From assembly GCA_000018565.1 (NCBI GenBank), contig CP000875.1, positions 1,503,199 to 1,567,198 on the forward strand: a stretch of DNA of 64,000 nt. The letters run 5' to 3'. Position numbers and translations under genes: made by a program. Source of the stretch: Herpetosiphon aurantiacus DSM 785. Lineage in GTDB: Bacteria > Chloroflexota > Chloroflexia > Chloroflexales > Herpetosiphonaceae. This document shows positions 7,557 to 17,891 of this stretch, piece by piece. Every line of letters begins with the position of its first letter. Within the stretch, counting starts at the first letter, position 1. A model generated the notes under the pieces. The model was not told the DNA's origin and did not search any database. It worked only from the letters and a program-made list of their open reading frames with translations.

Positions 7557-9737
7557 ATGGCACGCACTACTCGCGCGATTCCACAACGTACACTTTCTGC
7601 TGAAGATCGGGCTACATTTGAGCGGATGGCTGAGAGTATCCGTTCGTTGGTTGGAGTGCACATTAATCAACAGCCTGGGCGTTTTATGTTGGATACGCGG
7701 ATTATGCTCGATTTGGTGCGTTTTCCGGTGATGCGTCCGACTGGTGGACGGGTGACGTGGGGCGGCTATTTTACCTATTCGCCAACCTATGCCTCATTAA
7801 CCCCCGAACAACGTTGGAATTATATTGCTTGGTTGGCTGGCGATGAGAGCGGAGCGATTCAGCTCTTTCGAATTATGCGGCTCTATGCCTTGTGTGCTGA
7901 ATTAACCACCACCCGCCGCGATGAAGCAATTACGGCTATGCGTCAGTTGTACGATTCGAGCACCAATGATGCGGTAGCCCAAAGCTCGATTGGCAATGTG
8001 CTAACCTTGGCCTATGCCGCTTCGCAACCTGAATTATTGGGCGAATGGCTCACGCTCTACACTCCCTCAAATGCAATTCCTGCTGATGTGTTGATTCGTT
8101 GTTTTGCCTTAGCTTCGATTGAGGCTAGTGGTCCGTTGTTATTTGATATTGCCTCGCGCTGTAATTTCAAGCTTGGCCGTGGTTTAGGTGGCAAACGTGC
8201 CGCGATTGAGCAGGCCATGCGCGATATTGCTGAACGCTGGGGCGAACGCCATCAAACTACCGTCATTCGGACTATGGTCGAGCAAACCCCAACCATGCCC
8301 GTAGCCTTAAACTACAGCGATACCTTGGTGATGTGGGTTGCCCGCGCGTTGGAGCTTTCCCAAGGCGTGTTTTTATTCGATCGCTCTGATGCAGCGAGTT
8401 TTATTCGTGGTTTAGCCGCTGCTGCGCAGGAGCAAGTGCGCTCGAACAAAAAAGGCAGCACCCCGCTCGATGGCCTTGAATTGCTCGATGGTATTCTCAA
8501 GGGCGATGGCGGTGTGGTGCAATTCGACCTTTCTGGCTCGGCTGAATATGTGATGACCGAGGAAGAAGAGGCCATCCTCGAGCAAAAATTGGCGCGAATT
8601 CAAAAAGTGCCTGGGGTCAAAATCGTCAAAAACGAGTGGGATGTCTTTTCCTACTGGAGTGGCCGCCAAAACACCTCGCCCGATGCTGTGCTGATTCGCA
8701 CGCTGTCGATTAAGCAACCAAGCTCGCCAGAACCCTGGAATGCTCCAACGCCACCAACCTACGCCGTTGCTTCCTACAAAACGCTTACACCTGAACAACG
8801 CTGGTGGTATTTGGATTGGCTGGCAGGTGAAGATATTAAGCCCTTGGATGTTTTTTGGGCGGTGCGTTTCAAAGGCCTAGAGGCAGCATTTGCCCGCTTA
8901 TCACCCCAAAAAGCCCAAGAACAAACCGATTCTTGGTTTGACGAACGCGATCCACGTTTGCTTAAACATAACATCGTGGGCATGCTCGAAACGATTTTCG
9001 ACCAAACAACCGATGAATCGTTGATGCGGGCTGGGCTAGATTTGCTCATGCCACTGTATAGCGATTTTGGCGATGTCGAACGGGCAACCGCTGCCTTCAA
9101 TCGCACCCCAATGAACCCCGACCAAGCGACGCGCCTGTTGGAATTGCTTTGGAATACGGGTGGGGTAGTCGATGGTCGTGGTTTGTTGTATGTAGCGCGA
9201 GTTGGCGGTTTCAACCATACCCCATTAACTCGCGAATGCTTCGACCAAATTGCTGAACGCGCCGAGCAATTGATCAACGAATGGGAAATGGATAACGGCC
9301 CATTGAGCGATTTGCCAATTGTTAATTTTAGCTATACCCGCTCTAAGCGGCGAGTGGTTAGCGCAGTCAGTGTTGCCGCCGATGTGGCACGCCAAGCTCA
9401 AGAAGAAATTAAAGCCCAGCGTCGTTCGGCTCCACGGACTGCCCGTATGAGCGCCGAAGAAATCGAGGCCGAACAAGCTGAATTAGCTGAATTGCCAACC
9501 AATGCTGGCGATGGCCCAGCTGAGGCGATTTATGTCCAACTGGCCAGCGATCCGCAGTTGGTTGAACTTTATTTGAGCTATGGAGCCAACGCCTTGGATC
9601 AAGGGCGACCAACTGAGGCAGTGGCCTTTTTGCGCCGTGCTGCCGAACTCGACCCACGCAGCCATGCCAGCTTGTTGTTGCCCTTGGCGCGTTTACGCCT
9701 AAGCGAAGCTGCTCACGACCCGAAGCCGAATCAGTAG
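7557..9737 (+). CDS. Large protein with two TerB-N-like repeats and a C-terminal TPR
   Basis: A 726-residue cytosolic protein. Two blocks share the signature LTPEQRWxYxxWLAG (about residues 81-96 and 405-420), which resembles the TerB N-terminal domain found in tellurite-resistance-associated and conflict-related proteins. The C-terminus (about 660-720) reads as a TPR pair (YGANALDQGRPTEAVAFLRR). No enzymatic motif is visible. It is followed after 17 bp by a SNF2 helicase, so the two probably act together on DNA or in stress response. The TerB-N assignment is by motif and moderately certain. Confidence 0.65.
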   Translation: MARTTRAIPQRTLSAEDRATFERMAESIRSLVGVHINQQPGRFMLDTRIMLDLVRFPVMRPTGGRVTWGGYFTYSPTYASLTPEQRWNYIAWLAGDESGAIQLFRIMRLYALCAELTTTRRDEAITAMRQLYDSSTNDAVAQSSIGNVLTLAYAASQPELLGEWLTLYTPSNAIPADVLIRCFALASIEASGPLLFDIASRCNFKLGRGLGGKRAAIEQAMRDIAERWGERHQTTVIRTMVEQTPTMPVALNYSDTLVMWVARALELSQGVFLFDRSDAASFIRGLAAAAQEQVRSNKKGSTPLDGLELLDGILKGDGGVVQFDLSGSAEYVMTEEEEAILEQKLARIQKVPGVKIVKNEWDVFSYWSGRQNTSPDAVLIRTLSIKQPSSPEPWNAPTPPTYAVASYKTLTPEQRWWYLDWLAGEDIKPLDVFWAVRFKGLEAAFARLSPQKAQEQTDSWFDERDPRLLKHNIVGMLETIFDQTTDESLMRAGLDLLMPLYSDFGDVERATAAFNRTPMNPDQATRLLELLWNTGGVVDGRGLLYVARVGGFNHTPLTRECFDQIAERAEQLINEWEMDNGPLSDLPIVNFSYTRSKRRVVSAVSVAADVARQAQEEIKAQRRSAPRTARMSAEEIEAEQAELAELPTNAGDGPAEAIYVQLASDPQLVELYLSYGANALDQGRPTEAVAFLRRAAELDPRSHASLLLPLARLRLSEAAHDPKPNQ

Positions 9738-9754
9738 AAAATAGGTTTTTACCA

Positions 9755-11764
9755 ATGGATGAATTACGTCGCCAGCGTTATCTTGAGATTCTGGCCAGCC
9801 TGCCTGAGCCAACCTTTGAGCTTGAGCAGCTTGTCCAAGCATTGCCTGAGATTGACCAGCCTGAAGTTGAAGCTGATCTCTTGCATTTAGGCTTTGAGTT
9901 AGATGAGCATTTGATTCGAGCTGATTTTGAATCGGCATTAACTCCCAATACGCGAACTACCCGCCCGCAAATTCCGGTTGCTGCGCCGCCACGCTTGCAA
10001 GCTTTGCCACCAATTTTGGGCGAATTACGTTTTCGCCCACCAACTGATGGCGAACGCGCACGCTTGCTCAGTGGTCACGTCACGCCAGCTGATCGTTGGG
10101 CAGTGCGCGAGCAAGCCGAACATTACACGCTCAAAGGTGGCTTTGACCATCTACTTTCGCTCGAATATGCGGCGATTGATGCTAAAGAATATCAACTGCG
10201 GGCTGTGCGGCGAGTTTTGGGCGAGATGCATGGTAATGCAATTTTGGCCGATGAAGTTGGCTTGGGCAAGACGATCGAAGCAGGCTTGATCATTAAAGAA
10301 TATCACTTGCGCGAAATGATTCGCACTTGTTTGATTTTAACCCCTGCCCCACTCTCTGAGCAATGGCTCGAAGAAATGCACGATAAATTTGGCATGAATT
10401 TTCATCGTTTAGGCGATGATAGTGATATTGCTCAATATCCTTTGGTGGTTGGCTCGATCGATCGGGCGAAAGGAGCCTATCGTAAAGCCTTAACCGATCG
10501 TACTTGGGATATGTTGGTGATCGATGAATGTCATATGCTCAAAAATCACCGTACTGGGCGTTATAAATTTGTCTTCAATTTAAATCGTAAGCATTGTTTA
10601 TTGCTCTCAGCAACACCAGTTCAAAACGAGCTGCGCGAATTATATAATTTGATTACGGTTGCACGGCCTGGTCATCTCAAAGGACCACGCCAATTCCAAA
10701 AATTGTTTATGGAAGATCGGCGGCATGCTCGTAATGTTGAACATTTACGTGCTTTGCTTAACGAAGTGATGATTCGCAACCGACGTTCAAATACCTTGAC
10801 TGAGTTGCCACCACGCCTAATTCATCATCATGAAATTGAATTAACTGATGATGAACACGATTTTCACGATGCAATGGTGCGTTTCTGCAAACATATCTAT
10901 CAACGTTACGTTGAGGGTGATATTGTTTTGCAAAGCATCGATGGCAAAGTTGTAGTTTCCAAATTGGTGTTGGTGCTGATGACCTTGCTCAAGGAAATGA
11001 CTTCGAGTCCTCGCGCGGTTGGACATACCTTACGTGGCGCGATGTCGGCGCGTTTGGGCAAGATGGATGCTGCTGATAACGGCGAATTAGAACGTTTGCT
11101 GAAAATCGTCGATGAGATGCAAATTCCATCCAAAGCCCGCACATTATTGAAAATTATCAAAAACGATGATAGCAAGATCATCGTGTATACCGAGTTTGTG
11201 GCAACCCTTGAATTCCTGCGCGATTTCTTGGTTGATCACGGGGTTGAATCGGTGCTCTTTCACGGCGGCTTGAGCGGAATGCAAAAACGCAATGCAGTTG
11301 AGCGTTTCCGTGATGGCAAGGCTCAAGTCTTTCTTTCAACCGAAAGTGGTGGTCAAGGGCTTAACTTACAATTTTGCCATCGCCTGGTAAATTACGATTT
11401 GCCATGGAATCCAATGCGAATCGAGCAACGGATCGGGCGGGTGCATCGTTATGGTCAGGAACGACCAGTTGAAATTTATACTTTGATTTTACGCGGCACA
11501 ATCGAAGAATATATTTTACACGTGCTGACTGGTAAAATCGATATGTTCCAAACCGTGATTGGCGAAATTGATGCAATGCTTTCATTTATGCACGAACAAC
11601 AAAGCCTTGAAGTGCGCATAACCGATATTATTTTGCATTCCAAGAGCTTTGATGAAATTCGTGCTCAAATGGAGCAGCTTGGCGAAGAATTGCGCAAAGC
11701 CAACGATACACTCAACGAAGCTGAAAAAACTAATGCAGCCTTGTTGGATAGTGTGTTGGGCTAG
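9755..11764 (+). CDS. SNF2-family DEAD/DEAH helicase
   Basis: A 669-residue ATP-dependent DNA translocase of the SNF2/RapA type. Motif I is DEVGLGKTIEAG (about 168), motif II DECHMLKN (about 255), motif III LLSATP, and the helicase-C half carries STESGGQGLNLQ and RIGRVHRYGQ (motifs V-VI, about 530-570). The N-terminal 100 residues are helical and unassigned; the C-terminus is a probable coiled coil. It lacks the RapA Tudor-like domains. It is cotranscribed with the TerB-N-like gene upstream. The role may be chromatin or transcription remodelling or defence; context does not decide. Confidence 0.9.
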   Translation: MDELRRQRYLEILASLPEPTFELEQLVQALPEIDQPEVEADLLHLGFELDEHLIRADFESALTPNTRTTRPQIPVAAPPRLQALPPILGELRFRPPTDGERARLLSGHVTPADRWAVREQAEHYTLKGGFDHLLSLEYAAIDAKEYQLRAVRRVLGEMHGNAILADEVGLGKTIEAGLIIKEYHLREMIRTCLILTPAPLSEQWLEEMHDKFGMNFHRLGDDSDIAQYPLVVGSIDRAKGAYRKALTDRTWDMLVIDECHMLKNHRTGRYKFVFNLNRKHCLLLSATPVQNELRELYNLITVARPGHLKGPRQFQKLFMEDRRHARNVEHLRALLNEVMIRNRRSNTLTELPPRLIHHHEIELTDDEHDFHDAMVRFCKHIYQRYVEGDIVLQSIDGKVVVSKLVLVLMTLLKEMTSSPRAVGHTLRGAMSARLGKMDAADNGELERLLKIVDEMQIPSKARTLLKIIKNDDSKIIVYTEFVATLEFLRDFLVDHGVESVLFHGGLSGMQKRNAVERFRDGKAQVFLSTESGGQGLNLQFCHRLVNYDLPWNPMRIEQRIGRVHRYGQERPVEIYTLILRGTIEEYILHVLTGKIDMFQTVIGEIDAMLSFMHEQQSLEVRITDIILHSKSFDEIRAQMEQLGEELRKANDTLNEAEKTNAALLDSVLG

Positions 11765-12030
11765 GGATCAGGGGCTAGGGGCGAGGTGTAATGGTTTATG
11801 AGATTGGCAACTGTTCTTGTTCCCTCACCCCCTGCCCCCTCCTTTCTTAACAATGATTGGGTGGGATGCGCCGTCGATTGGCGTTCCCTCGCCCGCCGCA
11901 GTGGGAGAGGGGCTGGGGGTGAGGGAACGTTACAATTGGTTGTTAATGCAATGAACCATTACAGTTAGGGGCGAGGGATCAGAAGCTATTCTGTGAGGCG
12001 GGGAGCATGAATCTGACCCCTAGCCCCTCG
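11765..12030. repeat. Intergenic dispersed repeat before ribE
   Basis: Non-coding C-rich and G-rich opposed tracts (for example ccctcaccccctgccccctc at about 11823) of the same family as 2321-2580 and 7226-7380. I looked for an FMN riboswitch upstream of ribE and did not recognise one. Confidence 0.6.
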
Positions 12031-12045
12031 TTAAGGAAAATTGCC

Positions 12046-12657
12046 ATGTTTACTGGAATTGTTGAAGAAATTGGCACGATTTTGGTCGCGAATACGGGCC
12101 TAGAGCGCGATAATACGCTGCGGATTGGCTGTACGCTGGCGACTAGCGATGCTCAATTAGGCGATAGCATTGCGGTCAACGGAGTTTGTTTGACCGTAAC
12201 CGCCTTTGCAGCCGATTGGTTTGAGGTTGGTTTGGCTCCTGAAACCTTGCGCCGCACCAATTTGGGGCAACTCAAGGTTGGCAGTTCGGTCAATTTGGAG
12301 CGAGCATTGGCTGCGGGGCGGCGTATGGGCGGCCATTATGTGCAAGGCCATGTCGATGGTACTGGCGAAATTATCGCGATCGAACCCGATGGCGAATCCA
12401 AAGCGATCACGATTCGAGTGGCTCCAGCCTTGATGCGCTATATCGTCGAAAAAGGCTTTATCGCGGTCGATGGCACGAGTTTGACGATCACGCGCACCAC
12501 CGATGATAGTTTTGGCTTGGCGATTATTGCCCATACTCAGGCTTGGGCGATTATCGGCCAGCAGCAGGTTGGCGATACGGTCAATATCGAAGTTGATATT
12601 TTGGCGAAATATGTTGAAAATATTGTGCGCTTTGACCGAAAAATGCTGGCCGAGTAA
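12046..12657 (+). CDS. ribE: Riboflavin synthase alpha subunit
   Basis: Catalyses dismutation of two 6,7-dimethyl-8-ribityllumazines to riboflavin. The 203-residue protein starts with the diagnostic MFTGIVEEIGTI and has the two lumazine-binding repeats, each with a GDSIAVNGVCLTV-type or FIAVDGTSLTI-type segment (about 40 and 137). I placed the start at ATG 12046 after AAGGA rather than 12007, because all family members begin with MFTG. RibBA lies two genes downstream, making a riboflavin cluster. Confidence 0.95.
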   Translation: MFTGIVEEIGTILVANTGLERDNTLRIGCTLATSDAQLGDSIAVNGVCLTVTAFAADWFEVGLAPETLRRTNLGQLKVGSSVNLERALAAGRRMGGHYVQGHVDGTGEIIAIEPDGESKAITIRVAPALMRYIVEKGFIAVDGTSLTITRTTDDSFGLAIIAHTQAWAIIGQQQVGDTVNIEVDILAKYVENIVRFDRKMLAE

Positions 12658-12687
12658 ACCGCGCTCGAAATTAGTTGGAATAATTCG

Positions 12688-13434
12688 ATGATGTATAACG
12701 ATTATGCCCGTTACTATGATGACGGGCAACTCCATTTTAGCGTCTTGATGTTTGATTATTTGCAGCGAGTGCTGGAGCGTCATCCCGTTCCTGGCCGTTC
12801 GATGATCGATTTAGCCTGCGGTACAGGAACGCTGGCATTATTACACGCCGATTTGGGCTGGGATGTGTTGGGAATCGATGCCTCGCGTGAGATGCTGAAG
12901 GTAGCTCAACGCAAAGCCCGTGGTGATCTGACCCAACAACGCTCAATTCGTTTTCGGCGTGCTGATATGCGCGATTGGCAGGTGAGCCAGCCAGTCCAAC
13001 TGGTCACTTGTTTTTACGATAGCCTCAATTATTTGCTCGAAGAAGCTGATCTGGATGCGACATTTGGCTGCGTTGCGGCAGCGCTTGAAGCTGGCGGACG
13101 CTGGATTTTCGATATTAACACGCCCTATTTTCTAGAGCATGTTTGGCAGCCAGTCGAAGTTGATGAGCGTGATGGCTATGTCCACATTATGCATTCAGAA
13201 TTTGAGCCAGAACGTTGTATTTCGTGGTTGCAATTAACTGGTTTTGCCCAACGCAGTGATGGTCTGTTTGAACGATTTAGTGAGCAACATGCCGAACGCG
13301 GTTATAGCCAAGCCATATTAGAGCAACTTTTACAGGCAAACGGGTTTACAATAGAGGCCGTGTACGATTGTTTCGTGCTGACTGAACCAACCCCGATTAG
13401 TCATCGGTGGTTGTGGGTATGTACCAAACAATGA
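12688..13434 (+). CDS. Class I SAM-dependent methyltransferase
   Basis: A 248-residue methyltransferase of the Methyltransf_25 type. Motif I is [13 protein letters not shown] (about 40-52), followed by GIDASREML and the acidic RRADMRDW. The substrate is unknown. It sits between ribE and ribBA on the same strand with small gaps, so it may belong to the riboflavin operon, but no link to flavin synthesis is known. A second ATG immediately follows the first and either could be used. Confidence 0.85.
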   Translation: MMYNDYARYYDDGQLHFSVLMFDYLQRVLERHPVPGRSMIDLACGTGTLALLHADLGWDVLGIDASREMLKVAQRKARGDLTQQRSIRFRRADMRDWQVSQPVQLVTCFYDSLNYLLEEADLDATFGCVAAALEAGGRWIFDINTPYFLEHVWQPVEVDERDGYVHIMHSEFEPERCISWLQLTGFAQRSDGLFERFSEQHAERGYSQAILEQLLQANGFTIEAVYDCFVLTEPTPISHRWLWVCTKQ

Positions 13435-13465
13435 GCGTTCTCATTGTCACAAAGGAGTGGAATGT

Positions 13466-14695
13466 ATGCCGTTGGCAAGCATCGAAGAAGCACTGCAAGA
13501 TTATGCAGCCGGAAAAATGGTGATCATCGTAGACGATGAAGATCGCGAAAACGAGGGTGATCTCGCGTGTGCTGCCCAGTTTGTTACGCCACAGGCAATT
13601 AATTTTATGGCCAAAGAAGGCCGTGGGCTGATCTGTTTAGCCATTACTGGTCAGCGCCTCGACGAGTTGGAAATTCCAATGATGGTGACCTCGAATAACT
13701 CTAAGTTTGGCACCAATTTCACGGTGTCGATCGAGGCTGCTCAAGGCGTAACCACCGGAATTTCAGCCTATGATCGAGCGCATACCATCCAAACCGTGAT
13801 CAATCCAAACTCCAAGCCCAGCGATATTTCGCGGCCTGGCCATGTGTTTCCTTTACGCGCTGCCGAGGGTGGCGTATTGCGGCGGGTTGGCCAAACTGAA
13901 GCCTCAGTCGATATGTCACGCTTGGCGGGTTTGTATCCTGCTGGCGTAATTTGCGAAATTATGAACGACGATGGCACGATGGCTCGGATGCCTGACCTTG
14001 AGATTTTCGCCGAAAAGCATGATCTCAAAATTATCAGCGTTGAGCAATTAATTCGCTTTCGTCGTGAGCGTGAATTTCTAGTTACGCGCACTGCTGAAGC
14101 TCGCTTACCAACGGCCTATGGCGAATTTCAAATCGTCTCATATGAGAGCAAAATCAACACACCTGATCTGCAAGCCAAGGAGGCAGTGGCCTTGATTATG
14201 GGCGATATTTCAACCGACGAGCCAGTGCTGGTGCGGGTGCACTCCGAATGTTTAACTGGCGATGCCTTTGGCTCATTGCGTTGTGATTGCGGCCCACAGC
14301 TTGAAAAAGCGATGCAACGGATTGCCCAAGAAGGCCGTGGCGTGTTGCTGTATTTGCGCCAAGAAGGCCGTGGAATTGGTCTGACCAACAAAATTCGCGC
14401 CTATATGCTGCAAGATCAGGGCTTGGATACGGTTGAAGCTAACGAGCGCCTAGGTTTCCCTGCTGATTTACGCGATTATGGCTTGGGAGCGCAAATGCTG
14501 GCCGATTTGGGTCTGCGCGATTTACGCCTACTCACCAATAATCCCAAAAAGATCATTGGTTTTGAAGGCTATGGTTTGCATGTGGTTGAACAATTGCCCT
14601 TGGAAACCGACCCTAACACTGAAAACCAAGCCTATCTGCGCACCAAGCGCGAACGCATGGGCCATACGTTATCGAATTTGAATTCGGCGGAATAG
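13466..14695 (+). CDS. ribBA: Bifunctional DHBP synthase / GTP cyclohydrolase II
   Basis: Supplies both precursors of riboflavin. Residues 1-205 are 3,4-dihydroxy-2-butanone-4-phosphate synthase with [13 protein letters not shown]. Residues 210-400 are GTP cyclohydrolase II with the zinc set [20 protein letters not shown] and the catalytic stretch [13 protein letters not shown]. Length (409) is normal for RibBA. GGAG is 8 bases before ATG 13466; the GTG at 13457 overlaps that site and is rejected. Confidence 0.96.
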   Translation: MPLASIEEALQDYAAGKMVIIVDDEDRENEGDLACAAQFVTPQAINFMAKEGRGLICLAITGQRLDELEIPMMVTSNNSKFGTNFTVSIEAAQGVTTGISAYDRAHTIQTVINPNSKPSDISRPGHVFPLRAAEGGVLRRVGQTEASVDMSRLAGLYPAGVICEIMNDDGTMARMPDLEIFAEKHDLKIISVEQLIRFRREREFLVTRTAEARLPTAYGEFQIVSYESKINTPDLQAKEAVALIMGDISTDEPVLVRVHSECLTGDAFGSLRCDCGPQLEKAMQRIAQEGRGVLLYLRQEGRGIGLTNKIRAYMLQDQGLDTVEANERLGFPADLRDYGLGAQMLADLGLRDLRLLTNNPKKIIGFEGYGLHVVEQLPLETDPNTENQAYLRTKRERMGHTLSNLNSAE

Positions 14696-14697
14696 CC

Positions 14698-15393
14698 TTA
14701 TAACCATGCCAACCGCCGTTCGCGCATGCTGACCCAACGTGCTTGACCGATCACCAAATGGTCAAGCACGTCGATATCGAGCAGTTGGCCAGCCTGAATC
14801 AGTTGCTTGGTGACCAAAATATCGTCGGGCGAGGGCGTTGGGTCGCCGCTCGGGTGATTATGCACCACAATAATTGCCGCCGCATTCAGGCGAATTGGCT
14901 CACGAAAGACCTCGGCAATCCGCACGCTAGCGCTATTTAACGAGCCAATTGTCACGTTTTCAATTTTGAGCACATGGTTTTTGGTGTTGAGAATCACTAC
15001 CCGCAGATGCTCCTTATCCAGATGGCTCATTTCAACTTGCAATAATCCCACCACATCGGCTGGCGAGGTGATTTGCAAGGGCTGATTGGGCGCTGCCAGC
15101 AACAAGCGCCGCCCAATTTCAAGAGCTGCTTTGATATGCGCAGCCTTGGCCTCGCCCATGCCACGTACTCGACATAAATCGTTGAATTCGATTTTTTGCA
15201 GGCCATGCCAGCCGCCATGCTCGCGCAGCAATAATTGGGCTAGCTGAATCACATTCATTCCTTGCACGCCAACCCGTAGCAAAATCGCCAAAATCTCAGC
15301 ATCAGACAGCGCTTGTGGCCCAAAGTCGCGCAGGCGTTCACGCGGCTGTTCGCTGGTAGGTAATTCTTTAACTGAAATAAAATAGTTGCTCAT
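14698..15393 (-). CDS. radC: RadC/JAB-domain protein
   Basis: A 231-residue RadC family protein: N-terminal helix-hairpin-helix-like region (GPQALSDAEILAILLRVG, about 25-42; VRGMGEAKA, about 73) and a C-terminal JAMM/MPN metalloprotease-like domain with HNHPSGDPTPSPDD (about 175). Named for DNA repair, though its true biochemical role is unsettled. It is convergent with ribBA, only 2 bp apart. Confidence 0.93.
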   Translation of the reverse strand: MSNYFISVKELPTSEQPRERLRDFGPQALSDAEILAILLRVGVQGMNVIQLAQLLLREHGGWHGLQKIEFNDLCRVRGMGEAKAAHIKAALEIGRRLLLAAPNQPLQITSPADVVGLLQVEMSHLDKEHLRVVILNTKNHVLKIENVTIGSLNSASVRIAEVFREPIRLNAAAIIVVHNHPSGDPTPSPDDILVTKQLIQAGQLLDIDVLDHLVIGQARWVSMRERRLAWL

Positions 15394-15498
15394 ATGCTTA
15401 AACTCGCACTAAAATGGTTGTTAGAGTAGAGCCACAACGGTGGCAAATTTGGCATGGATATTTAGGCATTTGGCGAAATTGCCAAAAAGGTGTTGATA

Positions 15499-16644
15499 AT
15501 GAGCAATGATCCAGCGGTTTTGGCTCGCCGAAACCATGAATTGATGATTTTGAACCAAATTGCCGAGGCGTTGAATCGGAGCACGCAGCTTGATCAGGCG
15601 TTACAAACTGTTTTAGAACTAGTGGCTGAGTTGTTGGGGTTGCACACAGGTTGGGTTTGGCTGTTACGTGAGGATCAAACGACCCATTATTTGGCCGCCG
15701 CCTATCATCTGCCGCCTGTGTTGTGCCACCCCCAAGCCTTAGAAGACGATTGTTATTGCCTGGAACGTTTTCGCGATGATGATTTGGAACGGGCTGCCAA
15801 CATTAGCGTGATTCGTTGCACACGTTTGCGCCACGTTCCGCAAGGTACCGAGGTGCGTTTTCATTCGTCAATTCCGTTGATGGCCCATGGCCGCAAGCTT
15901 GGAGTGTTTAATGTGGCTAGCCCTGATTGGTGTGAATTGAGCGCTGATGATTTGCGTTTATTGCACACGGTCGGCGATTTGCTGAGCATGGCGATTGAAC
16001 GTACACGCCTATTTGAACGCTCGCTCAGCTTGGGTGCGGTCGAGGAGCGTAACCGGATTGCCCGCGAAATTCACGATACTTTGGCCCAAGGCTTGACTGC
16101 GGTATTGCTACAACTTGAAACCGCCGATGCTTTATTTGAAACGGGTGCTACCGAGCGTGGCCGAGCCAAAATTCAGCAAGCGCTACAATGGACGCGCTAT
16201 AATCTTGATGAGGCGCGGCGTTCGGTACTCGATCTGCGGGCGGCTCCGCTCGAAGGCCGTAGTTTGGTTGAAGCCTTGGCAACCTTGAAGCATGAGCATG
16301 ACCCATTCAGCTTTGACATTCAAACGATTGGCGCGTTGCAGCCGTTGCCCTTACGGATCGAAGTTGGCTTGTTGCGAATTGTGCAAGAAGCCTTGAATAA
16401 TGTGCGGCAGCATGCCCAAGCCAACGCTGTGGTGATTGAATATCACGCTACGCCGACCCAGATTGAAATTTGCGTGCATGACGATGGCTGTGGCTTTGAC
16501 CCAACCTTGCCCAAGCCCCAACATTTTGGCCTGATTGGCATGAATGAGCGTACTCGGTTGCTGAGCGGCAGCCTTGAAATCAAAAGTACCCTTGGCGCAG
16601 GGACTGAGGTTTGTATTGTTGTGCCACTGGGGAGTTCCAAATGA
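15499..16644 (+). CDS. GAF-domain sensor histidine kinase, NarL type
   Basis: A 381-residue cytoplasmic kinase without membrane helices. A GAF domain spans about 20-170. The HisKA_3 dimerisation motif NRIAREIHDTLAQGLTAVLL holds the phosphorylated His near 190, and HATPase_c covers about 285-380 (RIVQEALNNVRQHA, then DDGCGF and GLIGMNERTRLL). The ATG at 15499 has AAAAGG upstream. It overlaps the response regulator gene by ATGA, so the pair is translationally coupled. The signal is unknown. Confidence 0.93.
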   Translation: MSNDPAVLARRNHELMILNQIAEALNRSTQLDQALQTVLELVAELLGLHTGWVWLLREDQTTHYLAAAYHLPPVLCHPQALEDDCYCLERFRDDDLERAANISVIRCTRLRHVPQGTEVRFHSSIPLMAHGRKLGVFNVASPDWCELSADDLRLLHTVGDLLSMAIERTRLFERSLSLGAVEERNRIAREIHDTLAQGLTAVLLQLETADALFETGATERGRAKIQQALQWTRYNLDEARRSVLDLRAAPLEGRSLVEALATLKHEHDPFSFDIQTIGALQPLPLRIEVGLLRIVQEALNNVRQHAQANAVVIEYHATPTQIEICVHDDGCGFDPTLPKPQHFGLIGMNERTRLLSGSLEIKSTLGAGTEVCIVVPLGSSK

Positions 16645-17261
16645 TCCGCATTTTGGTGGTTGATGATCATCCGGTGGTGCGCGAGGGCTTGGTGGCAATT
16701 CTCAGCACCCAAGCCGATTTTTCCGTGGTTGGTGAGGCTAGCGCTGGGCTGCAAGCTGTCGAATTGTGTCAGCAATTGCAACCTGATCTGGTATTGCTCG
16801 ACCTTGAGTTGCCTGATCTCGATGGAGTGGCGGTGCTTGAGCGGCTTGATTTGGCGGCGACCAACCGACGCGTGTTGGTATTTACCGCGTTTGATACCGA
16901 TGAACGGATTATTGGCGCGGTGCGGGCTGGTGCTCAGGGCTATTTGCTCAAAGGCGCTCCGCGTGATGAATTATTTGCAGCAATTCGCTTGATTCATGCT
17001 GGTGGCTCGACCTTGCACCCCTTGATTGCCTCGAAATTGTTGCGCCAAGTGCAGCGCGATACAACCTTGGTTGAATTAACGCCGCGTGAGCATGAAGTAT
17101 TGCAACATTTAGCCCAAGGCTTTGCTAATAAGCAAATTGCCTACCAACTTAATATTACCGAGCGCACAGTTAAATTCCATCTGAATAGTATTTTTCAAAA
17201 GCTTGGGGCGCACAATCGCACCGAGGCTGTGGCGATTGCCTATGAACGCCAATTAATTTAG
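16641..17261 (+). CDS. NarL/FixJ-family response regulator
   Basis: A 206-residue regulator: receiver domain (LVVDDHPVV near the N-terminus, phospho-acceptor Asp near 53 in LLDLELPDLDG, K near 103) and a LuxR-type HTH (LTPREHEVLQHLAQGFANKQ, about 142-205). The start is ATG 16641, overlapping the kinase stop. It is the cognate partner of the upstream GAF kinase; target genes are not evident. Confidence 0.95.
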   Translation: MIRILVVDDHPVVREGLVAILSTQADFSVVGEASAGLQAVELCQQLQPDLVLLDLELPDLDGVAVLERLDLAATNRRVLVFTAFDTDERIIGAVRAGAQGYLLKGAPRDELFAAIRLIHAGGSTLHPLIASKLLRQVQRDTTLVELTPREHEVLQHLAQGFANKQIAYQLNITERTVKFHLNSIFQKLGAHNRTEAVAIAYERQLI

Positions 17262-17273
17262 TAGGTTAATTCG

Positions 17274-17891
17274 ATGACTCCAACTCGTTATCAAATTCCG
17301 GCAGCTGAGCATGAATTTGAACAAGATATCAAACATTCACGCTTTATTGCGACGGTTGTGCATGCGCCAAGCTTAGTTGAAGCCAAACAAGCGATTGCCA
17401 CGATTGCCGCGCGTTATCCTGACGCAACCCATAATTGTTGGGCGTTTCAAATTGGGCTTGGCCCCCAAGCCGAAATTGGCTCATCCGATGATGGCGAGCC
17501 TGCTGGTACGGCTGGTCGCCCGATGTTGCAAGTGTTGCAAGGCAGTGGTATTGGCGATATCGCAGCAGTCGTGACCCGCTATTTTGGCGGAATCAAATTA
17601 GGCAGTGGCGGCTTGGTTCGGGCATATAGTGGAACCTTACAAAAAGCCCTGAATGATTTACCAACCAAAGAGCAAGTCATTCGTCGCACTGGTATGGTGA
17701 CGATTAATTACAATCAATACGAATTATTGCGGCGTTTGCTGAATACATTTGATCCAGTGATTGAAAGTGAAGATTTTGCCAGCGATATTACCTTGATGCT
17801 GGCATTGCCTCAAGATCGCTGGCAAGAATGTGCGGCGGCTATTCGTGAATTAACCTATGCTGAAAGCGAATTAATCGCGCTTGATGATTAA
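17274..17891 (+). CDS. yigZ: YigZ / IMPACT family protein
   Basis: A 205-residue member of the UPF0029/IMPACT family, with the typical core SSDDGEPAGTAGRPMLQVL (about 78-96) and VVTRYFGGIKLGSGGLVRAY (about 98-118). The family is linked to translation or Gcn2 regulation in eukaryotes; bacterial function is unclear. It lies 12 bp after the response regulator and overlaps the opposing GNAT gene by 4 bp. Confidence 0.92.
   Translation: MTPTRYQIPAAEHEFEQDIKHSRFIATVVHAPSLVEAKQAIATIAARYPDATHNCWAFQIGLGPQAEIGSSDDGEPAGTAGRPMLQVLQGSGIGDIAAVVTRYFGGIKLGSGGLVRAYSGTLQKALNDLPTKEQVIRRTGMVTINYNQYELLRRLLNTFDPVIESEDFASDITLMLALPQDRWQECAAAIRELTYAESELIALDD

Noticed and set aside
11765-12045. FMN riboswitch upstream of ribE
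   Set aside because: I looked for the conserved RFN blocks and did not find them.
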